This document shows, piece by piece, positions 9,531 through 20,506 of a stretch of DNA of 38,244 nt (position 1 is the stretch's first letter; every line of letters starts with the position of its first letter). The translations under genes and the position numbers were made by a program. The DNA lies in assembly GCA_033557835.1 (NCBI GenBank), contig JAWQRO010000478.1, positions 1-38,244 of the forward strand, written 5' to 3'. This stretch comes from Helochares maculicollis. Its lineage: Eukaryota; Arthropoda; Insecta; Coleoptera; Hydrophilidae. Below the pieces are notes generated by a model, which was not told the origin of the DNA, ran no database searches, and saw only the letters and a list, made by a program, of their open reading frames with translations.

Positions 9531-12500
9531 ACACATATATTTACGACTGCACAAAAGTGCAATTATGTCATATTATTACCAACTTGAATGAGATTATTCA
9601 ACTTCTAGAATCAATGCTGTTGTTAAAATACTAATCCAAGAAAAATGGAGGGGGGAAATTGAAACAGTTGTAGTTTATGGTTGTGGAAATGTAGCTATGT
9701 TCAAAGAAATTGATCACATCATTGGCATAACTGATATAATGATGGTGGATACTGATGAAAAGCTACTAGAAGAGTATAAACGCGTTCTCACAACAACTGA
9801 TAAAGAAGGTTGCTGGCATCGAAAACTCACTTCCAGTCTTTATGTAGGCAGCATTGGTGATCCAGATAGCAGAACGCAAGGAGCAGGTGCAGTGCTTGCA
9901 GTTGAAGTGTAAATATGCAATGTTTTGTATATTTTTTTGACTAAGTTTTTCCATACAAATTGAATTCGAACTATATTTTATTTCTAGAATTCAACACTTA
10001 TACCCCGATGTCTTAGAGGCATTGCCGTATAATGTATTTGGTTTCATTAGACCAAAACTGGCCATATTTAGTACTGTGAATGCAGATTTTAACGTCGTTT
10101 TTCCGAATCTAAATGGGTTCCGTTCAGAATATCATAAATTTGAGTGGACGCGAGATCAATTTCAGTCTTGGTGAGCAATTGAAGTAATAGGGCAGTGACT
10201 TTTAAAATAAAAATCTGATTTTTTCAGGGCTCGAAATATATGTGTTAGATTTCCTGAATATTGTGTGCAGTTTAAAGGAGTTGGTTCAGGCCTGAAGGGT
10301 ACAGAACAATTTGGTTGCTGTACCCAAATGGCCATATTCGAAAGACTGGATTTTGTCACTACTGGTGAAATTTTCGAAGTACCACCGGAATGTCGAATAT
10401 GCAAAGAACAGCAAGGTAATCATGTTAACCTTACCGGAATAAACGCATATTCCCATGGAATTTGCACGTTTTGCAGCTACACCAAACAAATAGATAGGTG
10501 GGAGCAAAAGAATATAGTTCAGCTTGCAGAACAACTTAACGGATCTTATAATAATTGGAAAGAGAGTAACATATTAGATTTTGATGATATTGAGTTGTGG
10601 AATTACAAGTATGTTTATGACATTAAAACAGCATCACACCTCAATTGACCAACTTACTTATAGCGTTAATTTTTTAGAATTATATTATGGATGGAACACA
10701 GTAAAGACATAAGTGTTTGGAGCATAAAAAGACAATTGCTTCAAGAAATTGAAAACTGTATACTTGTTATAGATAAGTCAGACATGCAGGATGACGACGT
10801 GTATGAAAATTGCAATCAAATTCCTTTATACAAATTGATTACTAACAAGTATGGACAATACACAACAATTACTGAAATACGGTAAGAAAAATAGCAATTT
10901 GACAGTATTTTAAATCTTAAAGTCTTAATAGGTATCCCTTCGCAGAAGGGTAAAATCTGTAGTTGCCAACCAGCAGTTAGGCAGTGTGTTGTTTTAAGTC
11001 TTAAAAATTCCATGAATTGGTCTTTCACGTTAAATACCCATGAATTAACTTTGAAGGTAGCAAGACCTTAGATACCAAAAGAGGATAACTGAAAAACAGA
11101 AAAATTAAAAAGCTACACTATGGGTAGAAATATCTGCATATAATGATGATAACTGAAAATGTACTTGTTTAGATGAAAGTACATAAGGGTTTCTTATTAA
11201 TCATTGCAGATATAGGCATGACTTTTAAAATGGATGTCAGCTACAGTGCTACCATCCTTAAGAAAAAGAGTCTTACCATTTTTACATCATAGTAGTAAAT
11301 TATTCTGCTCTATTTATTTAAATTAAAAATTGTGAAATCCTTGTGGCACTTCAGGCAATTAAGAGCATGGTAAATAACAGTTTCAAACTCAAAAATTGCA
11401 CTAGAAAAATTAATTAAACCAGCTTACAGTATAAAAACAAACAACATAGCTACTCACTTTAATAGTTCAGGTTTTATTTTTGCATTTTAAAGTATAAGTA
11501 GTTTTTGTATTTTTGACTTCATTTTGATAATTGTTTAATTTTGTCATTTGAAAGCATAAATTGATTTCATGCTGACATTTGTGATTATTTTAAGCACTTA
11601 GGTGATTTCAACATATCATTTATCGCCAATGAAAAATAAAATTTGATATTTTACGAATAAATTTAAGATGAATAAAATGTAAAATGGCTACCATTTCTTG
11701 ATTAAATGCCTATAACTCGCAGCTAACTTGTCTACTAATACCAAATTGTAGAGTAAATTAAAATAATGCATATTCCACATCTTTCAAAGCTTCAAATAGA
11801 CAAATAGTTGATTGTTCTATACACACGGAAAAGAATTACATAATATGTATGGCAATTATAAATGGAAAAATAAGTAATTAAATTGAGGCTATAATAAATA
11901 CATGCAAAAAATTTTGACAAATAGAGTTTATTTGGGTTCCCAATCATAAAAAATTATTGAGTTATAAGATAGAAGACTTGTTAATCTAAAATGCATTACA
12001 TAAATTTAATCATTTATGTGCTAAACAAGGTTATGTTGAATTTAGTCAAGTCAAAAAATAAATGACAATTTACGAAATCCCTGGTTCAAGGATCATCTAG
12101 GCGATTGAGAATTTAATTCAGAATTAAGGCCTAACTATAGATTATGTCCTAAGTGATTACATATGGGAAAATCAAAATTTCCTTTCTGCTGATGCAGATG
12201 GATGGAGACAGTATAAATCATTTACTTTTCGATTGCTGAAATTACTCAGTTAAAATTAAACAAGTAGCTTTCGCAGAAACATCAAATGATAAACTAATAT
12301 GATTGCTTTTTTGTTTCGTTTATTTGTTTGTAGATTTTTAGACATTTTTATATATGACATCTCATGTTATACATAAAGCATCTAAAATGGTATAATTGTT
12401 GAAAATGTTTTCTTGAATTTTTTTAAACTAGTGTAAGTAACAGAAAACCAGATCAAATTTAAAAACTATTAGTTATAAGAAATGGTTTATATTGATCAAA

Positions 12501-15500
12501 TATTTACATGTTGACTAAGGGCTACAATTTATTCATTATTAAAAATTTCCTTGTTAATTATATTTAAACTTGTTAAATGAGAAAAAAATAAAATATTGTC
12601 ACATTATACTTCCATATCACATGAAATAGTATCAGTAATAGTTATAACTAATATAAGATTTAATTATAAATTTTAGAAATAATCATAAAAGGGGACATAT
12701 TTATTCCAATAGTAGAATACTGCTAAATTTGTAGCATGTTAGAAGTAAAAAAAGATAAAGAAGAGGCAAAAGAAGTAGGAATATACATCAATTGAAATAA
12801 ATGTATAATAAAAACACACCAAACAGAGAGTCTGCCATCAATCATGCATAACCAGCTTCATGAGACAGAAAGTTAAATGTCTATAGTAGAAAATATTATA
12901 GTAACTATAGTTTAAAGAAATTAAGAAATTGTAAAGTAAATGTTTCCAACTCTAAGTAAGAAGTATTTATATTATTATTTTATAATATTTTAAATTGGAG
13001 ATTTTTGCAAGATAAACACTTAAATGATGTGATACTTTGGCCATACTAATGATGTAATACTTTGGTCACACTAATGATGTGCAGAACCACTCTGCCTATA
13101 CATAATTCTACTTTGTACATAAACATGAATAGCTTTTACGTTATATATTCTTATACACCAGTGCACCAGTGGACACATTTTATTGATTGTATTATGTACA
13201 TAGTAAAATATTACATTTCCGCATGTAAAATTGAAAAGCAAAATTTGTTTATTTTCATATTCAAATTTACTTGGAATAACTATTTGGTTTGCCATCAAAC
13301 AAGAACACTGAAAGCAACTTGTGGAACAAAAAATATGCAAATACAAAAGTGGGACATTTAATTTGAAACAAGGTGTCAATTTTAGATAATTACAAACAGT
13401 CTGGCTCTATGACAATATGGTTGGTTAATAGATTTCTCCATAATTTTAATTTCTTAATCCTGTGTGAAAGAAATTTAAAAATTTTAGTCATTTATATTCT
13501 ATTTTTTATCATCCTTTATTCCATTTTTTTATGTTTTAATTTATACCCTTACTACCAACGTAGTCATTTTAGTATTATTTCCAGCAGTCTAAAAGAGTAT
13601 CATACTTGAAAATCCGTTTCTTTTTTTTACTCTAAAATTATGAGTCCATATAATTGTACTGATATGAAAAATATAAAATAAGTACGGAATTATAAGAGAT
13701 GCCAAAAAACTGAGTGGTATTAAAACAAACTATGAACTGTACAAGCATTTCTTCTTATTTATAAAAAAAATGCTATGTCTCTCTTCTGCATGAAAATGAT
13801 AAAGTCATCCCTACTGTTAAGAGCAATATTGTAAAATGTATACCAATAGTTAAACTTCAAATAACAAAATAAACTATCTCTCAGGTATATTTCAAATTAA
13901 TGCATGCAATGAAGTATTTTGCTTCTTGTAGAAGTTAAACAACTGAGTAATGACAGTAAAAAATATTTGACACTGACACCTTAAAATTTCAAAATTACCA
14001 GTAATGTTGTTTCTGAACGAATAAGTAAGTAATTCGTTGAGTAAATCAAGTTAAATTTTATAGCATCTGACTAATCTTTTTTTTTAGTCCAATAGTTTCA
14101 TAGTGAAATATTTTAGATTTATCGTTATAAGATAAGGTGATTTATAGATTTATTAATGAAATCGCATGGTCAACTTCTTCACACTACAAATTACATGAAG
14201 ACAAGTTCAATTTATTTATTGGGCAAATCAGTTCAAAATTTCTATTCCATTTGTATTGTATATTTGAAAAATTGAGAATGATTTTGTGCTTTATTTCAGA
14301 AAGCTATTAAAAGAGTTTAACTATGTCATAGAAAAACGAACAGTGGCTGGAACTGGGAAGCAGCATTGGTGCCTCATTCGACCGAAAACAATGCGTCAAC
14401 TCACATCAAGTGCTTCCGAAAGTAATGAAGATACAGATGAAGACTCTTGGGGTACAGAACAATCTCGTCAAACTGCTACTACATCAAGCAGTCAGCAAGA
14501 AACTTCAACTAGCTCTAAGTCAAGCCCACCTATGACATCTGAACAGCCACAAACGGCTGTTAACCATGTTATTGACGATATATTAGTCAACATGGAAAGC
14601 AATCAAGAAGGATACTCACACTTAGATAACCAACATAATAGCAACGAAGTAATCATTTAACTATAAACACTAGGTTTTGATAAATATTTCAGTTTTGCGT
14701 CCATCACTATTCAGTGTATACATATTTAAAAATTATTGATCATTTTAAGGCTAAAAACGATAAGGAACCGCTGGAGGGTAATTATGATAATGTGATTGTT
14801 TATGGCAGAGTCAAATTGGACAGTGAAAGAAATGGAGCCATGAATAATAATTTTCAAAATGAGGAAGCGTGTACTTCAAAAAAAGGACGACCAGATATGA
14901 CGATTTTAAACAACAGAGAAATAACGGAACTTAGAAGCTTCATGCGAGCAGAAAATAAGAAAAACAAAAACTTAAACAATGATGAAAATGAAGCAGATAC
15001 CTTAGGACGAGTATCGTTTTCCCCAGAAACAAACAACAGGCTTAAATCAAACGAACATAAGTTTAACAAAGGCACTATAAAAGAAACACTATTAAAAATG
15101 GCATCAAATATCGATTCAAACAATAGTAATAACAGGAACCAATGCAACAGAAAGGAGCCAATTGCTGGTACATCAAAGGTTAGCTACAACTAGTATTATT
15201 ACAATATTAATAGTATGGCTTACAATTACTTATTTATTTAGTTCTCACTTCAAAATACTGTTTATTACAGTATTAATAATAGTTTATTTCATTGCCAGAC
15301 TAGAAAAAAGCCTAAATCTAAAAAAGTTGAAACAGAGGAAGATGTAGTTAAAGAAGACATGAAAACCTTAACACAGTGTATAATTTATAATTCATTAAAT
15401 ACAATTCAACCGACTCAAGCTGAAACTGCCTTACAAGAAGCTGCAGTTATACCACTTCATTATACGCCACTTATGAACCAAGTAAATGAACCCACTACAG

Positions 15501-18500
15501 AAATTATAACACAGGTTGCCCAAGAGAGTACTGATGATACACCAGCATCATCAGCAACTGGAACTACTGGAAATGTAGGTAAGAAACGTGTAAATTGAAT
15601 TTATACACCTCACTTACTAAAGACAACTGAAATACAGTTTCTTGTTTTTCGCTAATGTGAAAAGAAGTACTAACATTTGTATGTGAAACTACTTTAAGAA
15701 ACTATTTGTTAAATTAACATTCCTGCTGTTGTAATGTAATTATTTACTTCTAAACTTTGGATGTATTGAACAGAAACTCCTGTCCGTTTTTCAACAGATT
15801 GCACTTGTATTAGTTCTGGGTATTAATATTTGTTCTACAGTTATATGATATGAATATCCTCTTTGAGATGGTTCTTCAATGTGTCTTTTAAAAATATTTA
15901 CTTTAGGATGTTTTGTAAAATTAATGTGAATAAAACAAACAATTGATGATGTAAATAAGCTAATACTTAGGAGCTGGTTTGAAAATCACACCTGAAATAT
16001 TCTGAAAACAATGCATGTTTTTTTTTGTAAGAAAGGTAGGAACTTTGTAGGAGGATAAAAGTTGCCTAGTAAATACCAATAATTCTTTAGTTAACATGAT
16101 TTTGGTTTTATTACAACTATGATTAGCCTTTTTGTTAAAAAAGGTATATGATTTTGTAATTAAACCACATTTTTCCCAAGTAGGAATTTGAATTTTAGGC
16201 TTCCATGTAAAAGTTAAATAGCAGTTTTCCAGTTGGTAAATTACGATTTCTAAATTTATCTTGCTCTCATAGTAGTTTGGCATGAAGAATACACATAATT
16301 TACCAATTTTAACATGGAATATATGCATATATCACAATAGTTTTTATTGGTTGGGTCAATATGTCTATGACTTTCTCAATGAAACACAGGTTTTTTGACA
16401 AAAATACATTTTATTTTTCAACATAGTCTCCTTTGAGCTCTATATACTTTGTTCAACAGTTCTCCAATTATTATATCCCTTCCAAAATATTAATAATAAT
16501 AATAATAAGATTTATCGAGGTCCTCAAAATAGGTATTTGTTTATGATGATCTCACAGTGGAGTCAAATCATTTTTTGCTGAGCCATTTCTTGAAGTTCGA
16601 AAACAAGAAATAATCATTTGGGGGCTAAAGCTGTAGAGTAGGGCGGATGAGGGAACAATTTGTAGCCCAATTCATGAAATTTCGCCATGGAGACTATACA
16701 TGTGTGCACCCTTGCGTTGACTTGGTCACAAAGAATTCTTTTTTTCCAAATGCGGTTGTTTTTTCTTCAAATCGGTCCAATAAGTCGGCATAATAGTCAT
16801 CATTAATTCCTTTTTGAAGATGAACACCACTGTATTTATAAAGTTATTTCTACCTATCGGCTTTTATATATTTCTTCATTTTAGAAATAAGTGTTCAATT
16901 TTCGATTTTTTCATAAATAGTGCCTAATTTTTTGAAAATAATACTTTTAATATAAATTAAATCCAAGAACACAAATATGATATTTTATTGCTTTCTAATT
17001 ACAAATTTTGTCTCGAAGAACTTTTAGAACTAATTTGAGTTATTTAAATTGAATTTGTAATGTCTTATTCATATTTATAACATCCAAAATCAAAAATTAT
17101 AGAAATTGAAAGCCTACCAATTTTTTTTAAATGAACTTTTTACATATGACACACTTTATAGTTACATCTGGGCTATTTTTCTTGAATATTTATGTTCTTC
17201 TAAGCATATCTAGCGGCATTAGAAATCACTTTCAATTTCCCACGGGTGGATTTCTATTTGATTGCTTTGGCAGGTATCTAAAGAAAAAAAAAGCCAGAGG
17301 CCAAGTTTTCTAGCATGATTCCATTGTAAACCAGCAATAAGGTTTGAAAATATTTCTTTCGAGAGAAAATAATTCCTTTTGAATGTCCTATATAATTCTT
17401 TATCTTCAAGTAGATAATATATCTCAGCTGCTTTTCTAATGTATACCCATTTTTCATATACATGAATACAATTATACATATGATGATTTCGGGTGTTTCT
17501 GCATTTATACTTTTTGGTGTCAGTATTGATAAACAATATTTGACTTTCAAATCTATTGGTGTCTGTAAAAAAATTGAATGGAGCTGTATATCAGGTCTTG
17601 AAACCTCCCGATCTCTTTGATAACATTTTATGAAAAATTACCAAACTTTTTGTTGCATTTTAACCTACTAAAGCATTTACAAAATGACAGCCAAGTTAAA
17701 AAAACACCTTTTCGTAATTTAAAAAAATATCAAATTGAACACTTATTTCTAGATTGAGGGAGTAATACATTCATATTGCAGATAGTGTAAATACAGATAC
17801 GCCAACCTCAACTGAAATTAACAACTGTGAAGATAATAGTACTAATGACAGTAAACCTACTGGTAGTGAACAAGTTGAGCAACTTGGTTTACATCATGCC
17901 AGTGTTGAAGCATTGTTCGACCCAAATTCTGAAATCGATATGTTGGATGACCTAGACATAATGCCTCATAGAGAAGAACCTACTCCCCCTTCATTACCCA
18001 GCGATAATATGCCTCAAGAGTTACTACCAGGCCAAAATGTTGTTGTCATAGGAGTTCGCTTAAACTCTGATTCTGCTGAATCAGTTGGTAAGTACTGCAT
18101 TAATTCCATTAAATTTAAGGATGTGCCCATTTATTATACATACAGTTTGTTTACAAAATTAGTATAATACATACAGTATGTTTCCATTACTGGTTATGTA
18201 TTCATACTGTATGTATCTGCAATTGACTGTGTTTCACATACTTTGATAATATCTACACCCTTATAAATATCTGAAATATAGGTAATGAAATTTAGAGTAG
18301 ATTGGTAATGAAGTAATAAAAATATAATAATTTTTTATTATTATTTTAATACTTCACTATTAATTGAAACATTGGGTTTCATAATTAAACAAAATATCTA
18401 TAATTGGCAGTGCACGTTAAATTTTTCCATATATGTTGTACATTTGCTGAGATAATCTAAATCATCAGTATAAGTTTACTTTATGATATAATCGTCCTCA

Positions 18501-20223
18501 ACATTTATATCATATGCATTCTTGCTTAGTGCATATTCAATTAAAATGTTATATGAAATCAAGCTTTTGAAAATATGTTCTAATCATAAGAATATGCCAT
18601 AATGCATTAAGAGAATACTAAATTGAATATCAACTTGTTTCTTTTGTGTTATAAAATTTATATATTTTGCTATCTAGATTTTCCTCAATATTATTTTTAA
18701 TTCTCATTTTATTCCAAAATCTTTTATATTTCGGTATTCCTATTCACACTTGTTTATTTGTAGCTGTATTGAATCAATACCTTTTAAATTTTTTTTCATA
18801 CTTAATCTTTGATTGATGATAAATGTTTTCTTAATTATATATCCCCATTTCTTTACATTAATTTTTTCTTGGCATGATACCAATTTATCTTTTATTGCAA
18901 TACATTTTTGTATAGATTACATATTTCCAAAAATTCTCTAGTTTTACTCTTCATATGATTATAAATATAAGCGTTTATATTCAACTTGTGAATTATATGC
19001 AGTAGAAATGAACCTTTTAATATATTTAATAACAAAATTTACTAAGTAAAATGGTTCCACTGTAAAAATGTCTCTTATTGCTGTTATTTAAGTAAAATCT
19101 ATCATATGTTGGTCACACAAATTGTTATAGTCATACAATAATGTAGTACTAGCAAAACATTAAAAATTTATAGATTTCAATAACAAATTTAGAACGAAAC
19201 GTGTTTGTATAATTGAGAATTGTAATGTAGAACTACTTCTGAAAAGATACGGTATTTAAAAAACCCTTTGTATAAACATACAGTATGTATAAATAATCCT
19301 CTTTGAACACATACTATATGTATACATAGTTAAATGAATATACAGCATTTTTTATAGTTAAAATATATTTTATAGCGTATAAATATGGTATATATAAATA
19401 GCCACATTCTAAATTTAATCATTTCTTAAACAATTTATTGGCAGCTGGCTTGGAGGTTTAGCTGGCTAACAATTTAATTACCCTCAAGTCTGAACTAAAT
19501 GAATTCGGTATTGAAATACAACATACTAACGTTAGTAAGCTCCCTACTTGCATCTTGTACACGCATTTACTAATAGTATACATTGCCAACAAACTGGCCC
19601 TGAACATTATTCAATAACTTTCAGCTATGCCTCCAAATGCCGACCCTTTTCCGAATTGGTTGCTACAATTACTTGGAGCAAATGTTTTAGAAGAAACAGA
19701 AGCTCATGACGAACCACATTTTTATTGCCAAGGAGATGGCATCGGTGTTCATCCTTCCATTGTCGAAGTTGACATAGAAGAAGATTTGTCAAGTTCAGAG
19801 AGTTCCTCTAGCAATGATGATGCAGCAGAAGATACCATTTCTGAAAATGACATCAACCAATTTTTCGATGACATTCCATTCGAAGATATGTTACACAATC
19901 CATTAATCAGTCCTTTGCCAAGTATATTGGTGACTGGTAATTTTGCATATAGCAGTTCTAGTGAAAACGGGGAAGAATATTTCGACACGATTGATGAACC
20001 ATCTCCCAGACCTTCGTGTATTGGTCAAATTAAGGAAGAAAAAGAAAATGAACAATCCACTTCTAACACCGGTACTGCAGGAAAAAATACCAATTCAGCA
20101 CAGCCAACAACCTCTCAAAAAAAATCAGACACAGTTATGAAAGTAAATAATTCAAAAGGAAACACTGAAGATACTCCTCATCCTTCACAAGAAAAAAATC
20201 CCGAAGATAATAAGAAAACTTAA
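9272..20223 (+). CDS. Hen1: Hen1 small-RNA 2'-O-methyltransferase, about 11 exons
   Basis: Family role: Hen1 methylates the 2'-OH of the 3' end of piRNAs (and of Ago2-bound siRNAs in flies), protecting them from tailing and trimming. Exons: 9272-9414, 9609-9908, 9988-10170, 10228-10608, 10678-10881, 14300-14648, 14750-15178, 15299-15578, 17782-18087, about 19462-19534, 19625-20223; roughly 1080 aa. Recognition rests on exons 2-4: the SAM-binding region VVVYGCGN, VDTDEKLL, AVLAVEVIQHLYPDVLEALP, the block FGFIRPKLAIFST, and HKFEWTRDQFQSW. Exons 6-11 encode a Ser/Asn/acidic tail ending in YCQGDGIGVHPS and acidic runs, likely disordered. Exon 1 starts at MFVFHTLAYFF by phase. Uncertain points: the exon 7 acceptor (14750, or 14693 with a 44-nt intron) and the exon 9/10 join, which does not close in phase. 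Active-site departures are described under findings. Confidence 0.82.
9495..9528 (+). repeat. (CT)17 microsatellite
   Basis: An uninterrupted CT run in Hen1 intron 1, about 80 nt before the exon 2 acceptor. It makes a strong pyrimidine tract on the transcript but lies too far upstream to be the usual one. Confidence 0.95.
11860..12260 (+). mobile_element. decayed non-LTR retrotransposon (LINE) 3' region
   Basis: Two pieces in the order expected for the end of a LINE ORF2. Near 11920-11947 the plus strand reads IEFIWVPNH, the usual RNase H block in jockey/I-type elements. Near 12156-12240 it reads LHMGKSKFPFC, then CRWMETV and IIYF, with stops between, like the C-terminal zinc-knuckle tail (C..C...ET..H) of such elements. 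Frames are broken. No reverse-transcriptase core was found upstream. Confidence 0.5.
13023..13080 (+). repeat. 25-bp tandem repeat, about 2.3 copies
   Basis: aatgatgt begins units at 13023, 13048 and 13073; the units contain (g/a)atactttgg(c/t)ca(t/c)act. Lies in Hen1 intron 5. Confidence 0.8.
15579..17781. other. Hen1 intron 8 (2.2 kb)
   Basis: Holds a minus-strand mariner relic (16342-16850), an (AAT)n run near 16490-16507 and minus-strand open stretches at 15960-16328 and 17219-17550. I cannot assign the first. The second has a weak transposase-like stretch (see findings). Confidence 0.5.
16342..16850 (-). mobile_element. mariner-family relic, 3' part, a different lineage
   Basis: Read on the minus strand: DDYYADLLDRFEEKT near 16815-16770, then RVHTCIVSMAKFHELGY, LFPHPPYSTALAP and finally LKGDYVEK plus a stop near 16420-16440. 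These are C-terminal blocks of a mariner transposase. The sequence continues through a short A-rich 3' flank to a possible terminal repeat (attgaccc near 16345-16352). The 5' half is missing. Its wording differs from the two copies at 370 and 7166, so it is a separate mariner lineage. Confidence 0.75.
18167..18216. repeat. perfect 14-bp inverted repeat (hairpin)
   Basis: atacatacagtatg at 18167-18180 and catactgtatgtat at 18203-18216 are exact reverse complements around a 22-nt loop, in Hen1 intron 9. Close relatives occur at 18137, 19276-19290, 19309-19323 and 6238. Confidence 0.85.
18217..19461. other. Hen1 intron 9, remainder
   Basis: Very AT-rich. No exon is visible, though a very small one would be needed if the exon 9 to exon 10 phase difference is real. 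A second palindromic pair of the ACATACAGTATGTAT type lies at 19276-19323. Confidence 0.45.
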
Positions 20224-20506
20224 TCTTATATATTTTTTGATTATATAGTATACAAAATAAACAATGCAAGAAAATTAAATTCCATTTATTTTTAGTACTT
20301 TTTCGCAAGGAACATATTATTTAGCATTCAAACCATTTTTTAATCTTAAACATGATTTAATTAAATTATTTGCATTCTGCTTCATTTCATTTAACATCTA
20401 CTTTATAGGTCCAAATAGTATCTTCAAATATTGTGAAATTTTGTAAGTCTGGTTTTAATAGTACAAGAAAATGTTGTAAGCAGGTATTTTGCTTGCCCAA
20501 GTATTA

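Larger units (their letters stand above)
10882..14299. other. Hen1 intron 5 (3.4 kb)
   Basis: The largest intron of the gene. It contains the LINE-like relic at 11860-12260 and a 25-bp tandem repeat at 13023-13080. Open stretches around 13062-13609 on both strands look like chance frames: their composition follows the AT-rich DNA and no domain is recognisable. Confidence 0.6.

Noticed and set aside
10286..10534. Minus-strand open frames opposite Hen1 exon 4
   Set aside because: Shadows of the plus-strand coding exon.
13062..13609. Several open frames of 78-102 codons in Hen1 intron 5
   Set aside because: Composition follows the AT-rich DNA, both strands are open alike, and there is no domain or splice-compatible boundary.
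14693..14749. Hen1 exon 7 starting at 14693
   Set aside because: In phase, but it implies a 44-nt intron; the 14750 acceptor gives a 101-nt intron and a better pyrimidine tract. Kept as an alternative only.
15960..16328. 122-codon minus-strand open frame in Hen1 intron 8
   Set aside because: Rich in Lys/Asn/Ile/Phe with no recognisable motif; probably chance, though its length is above average.
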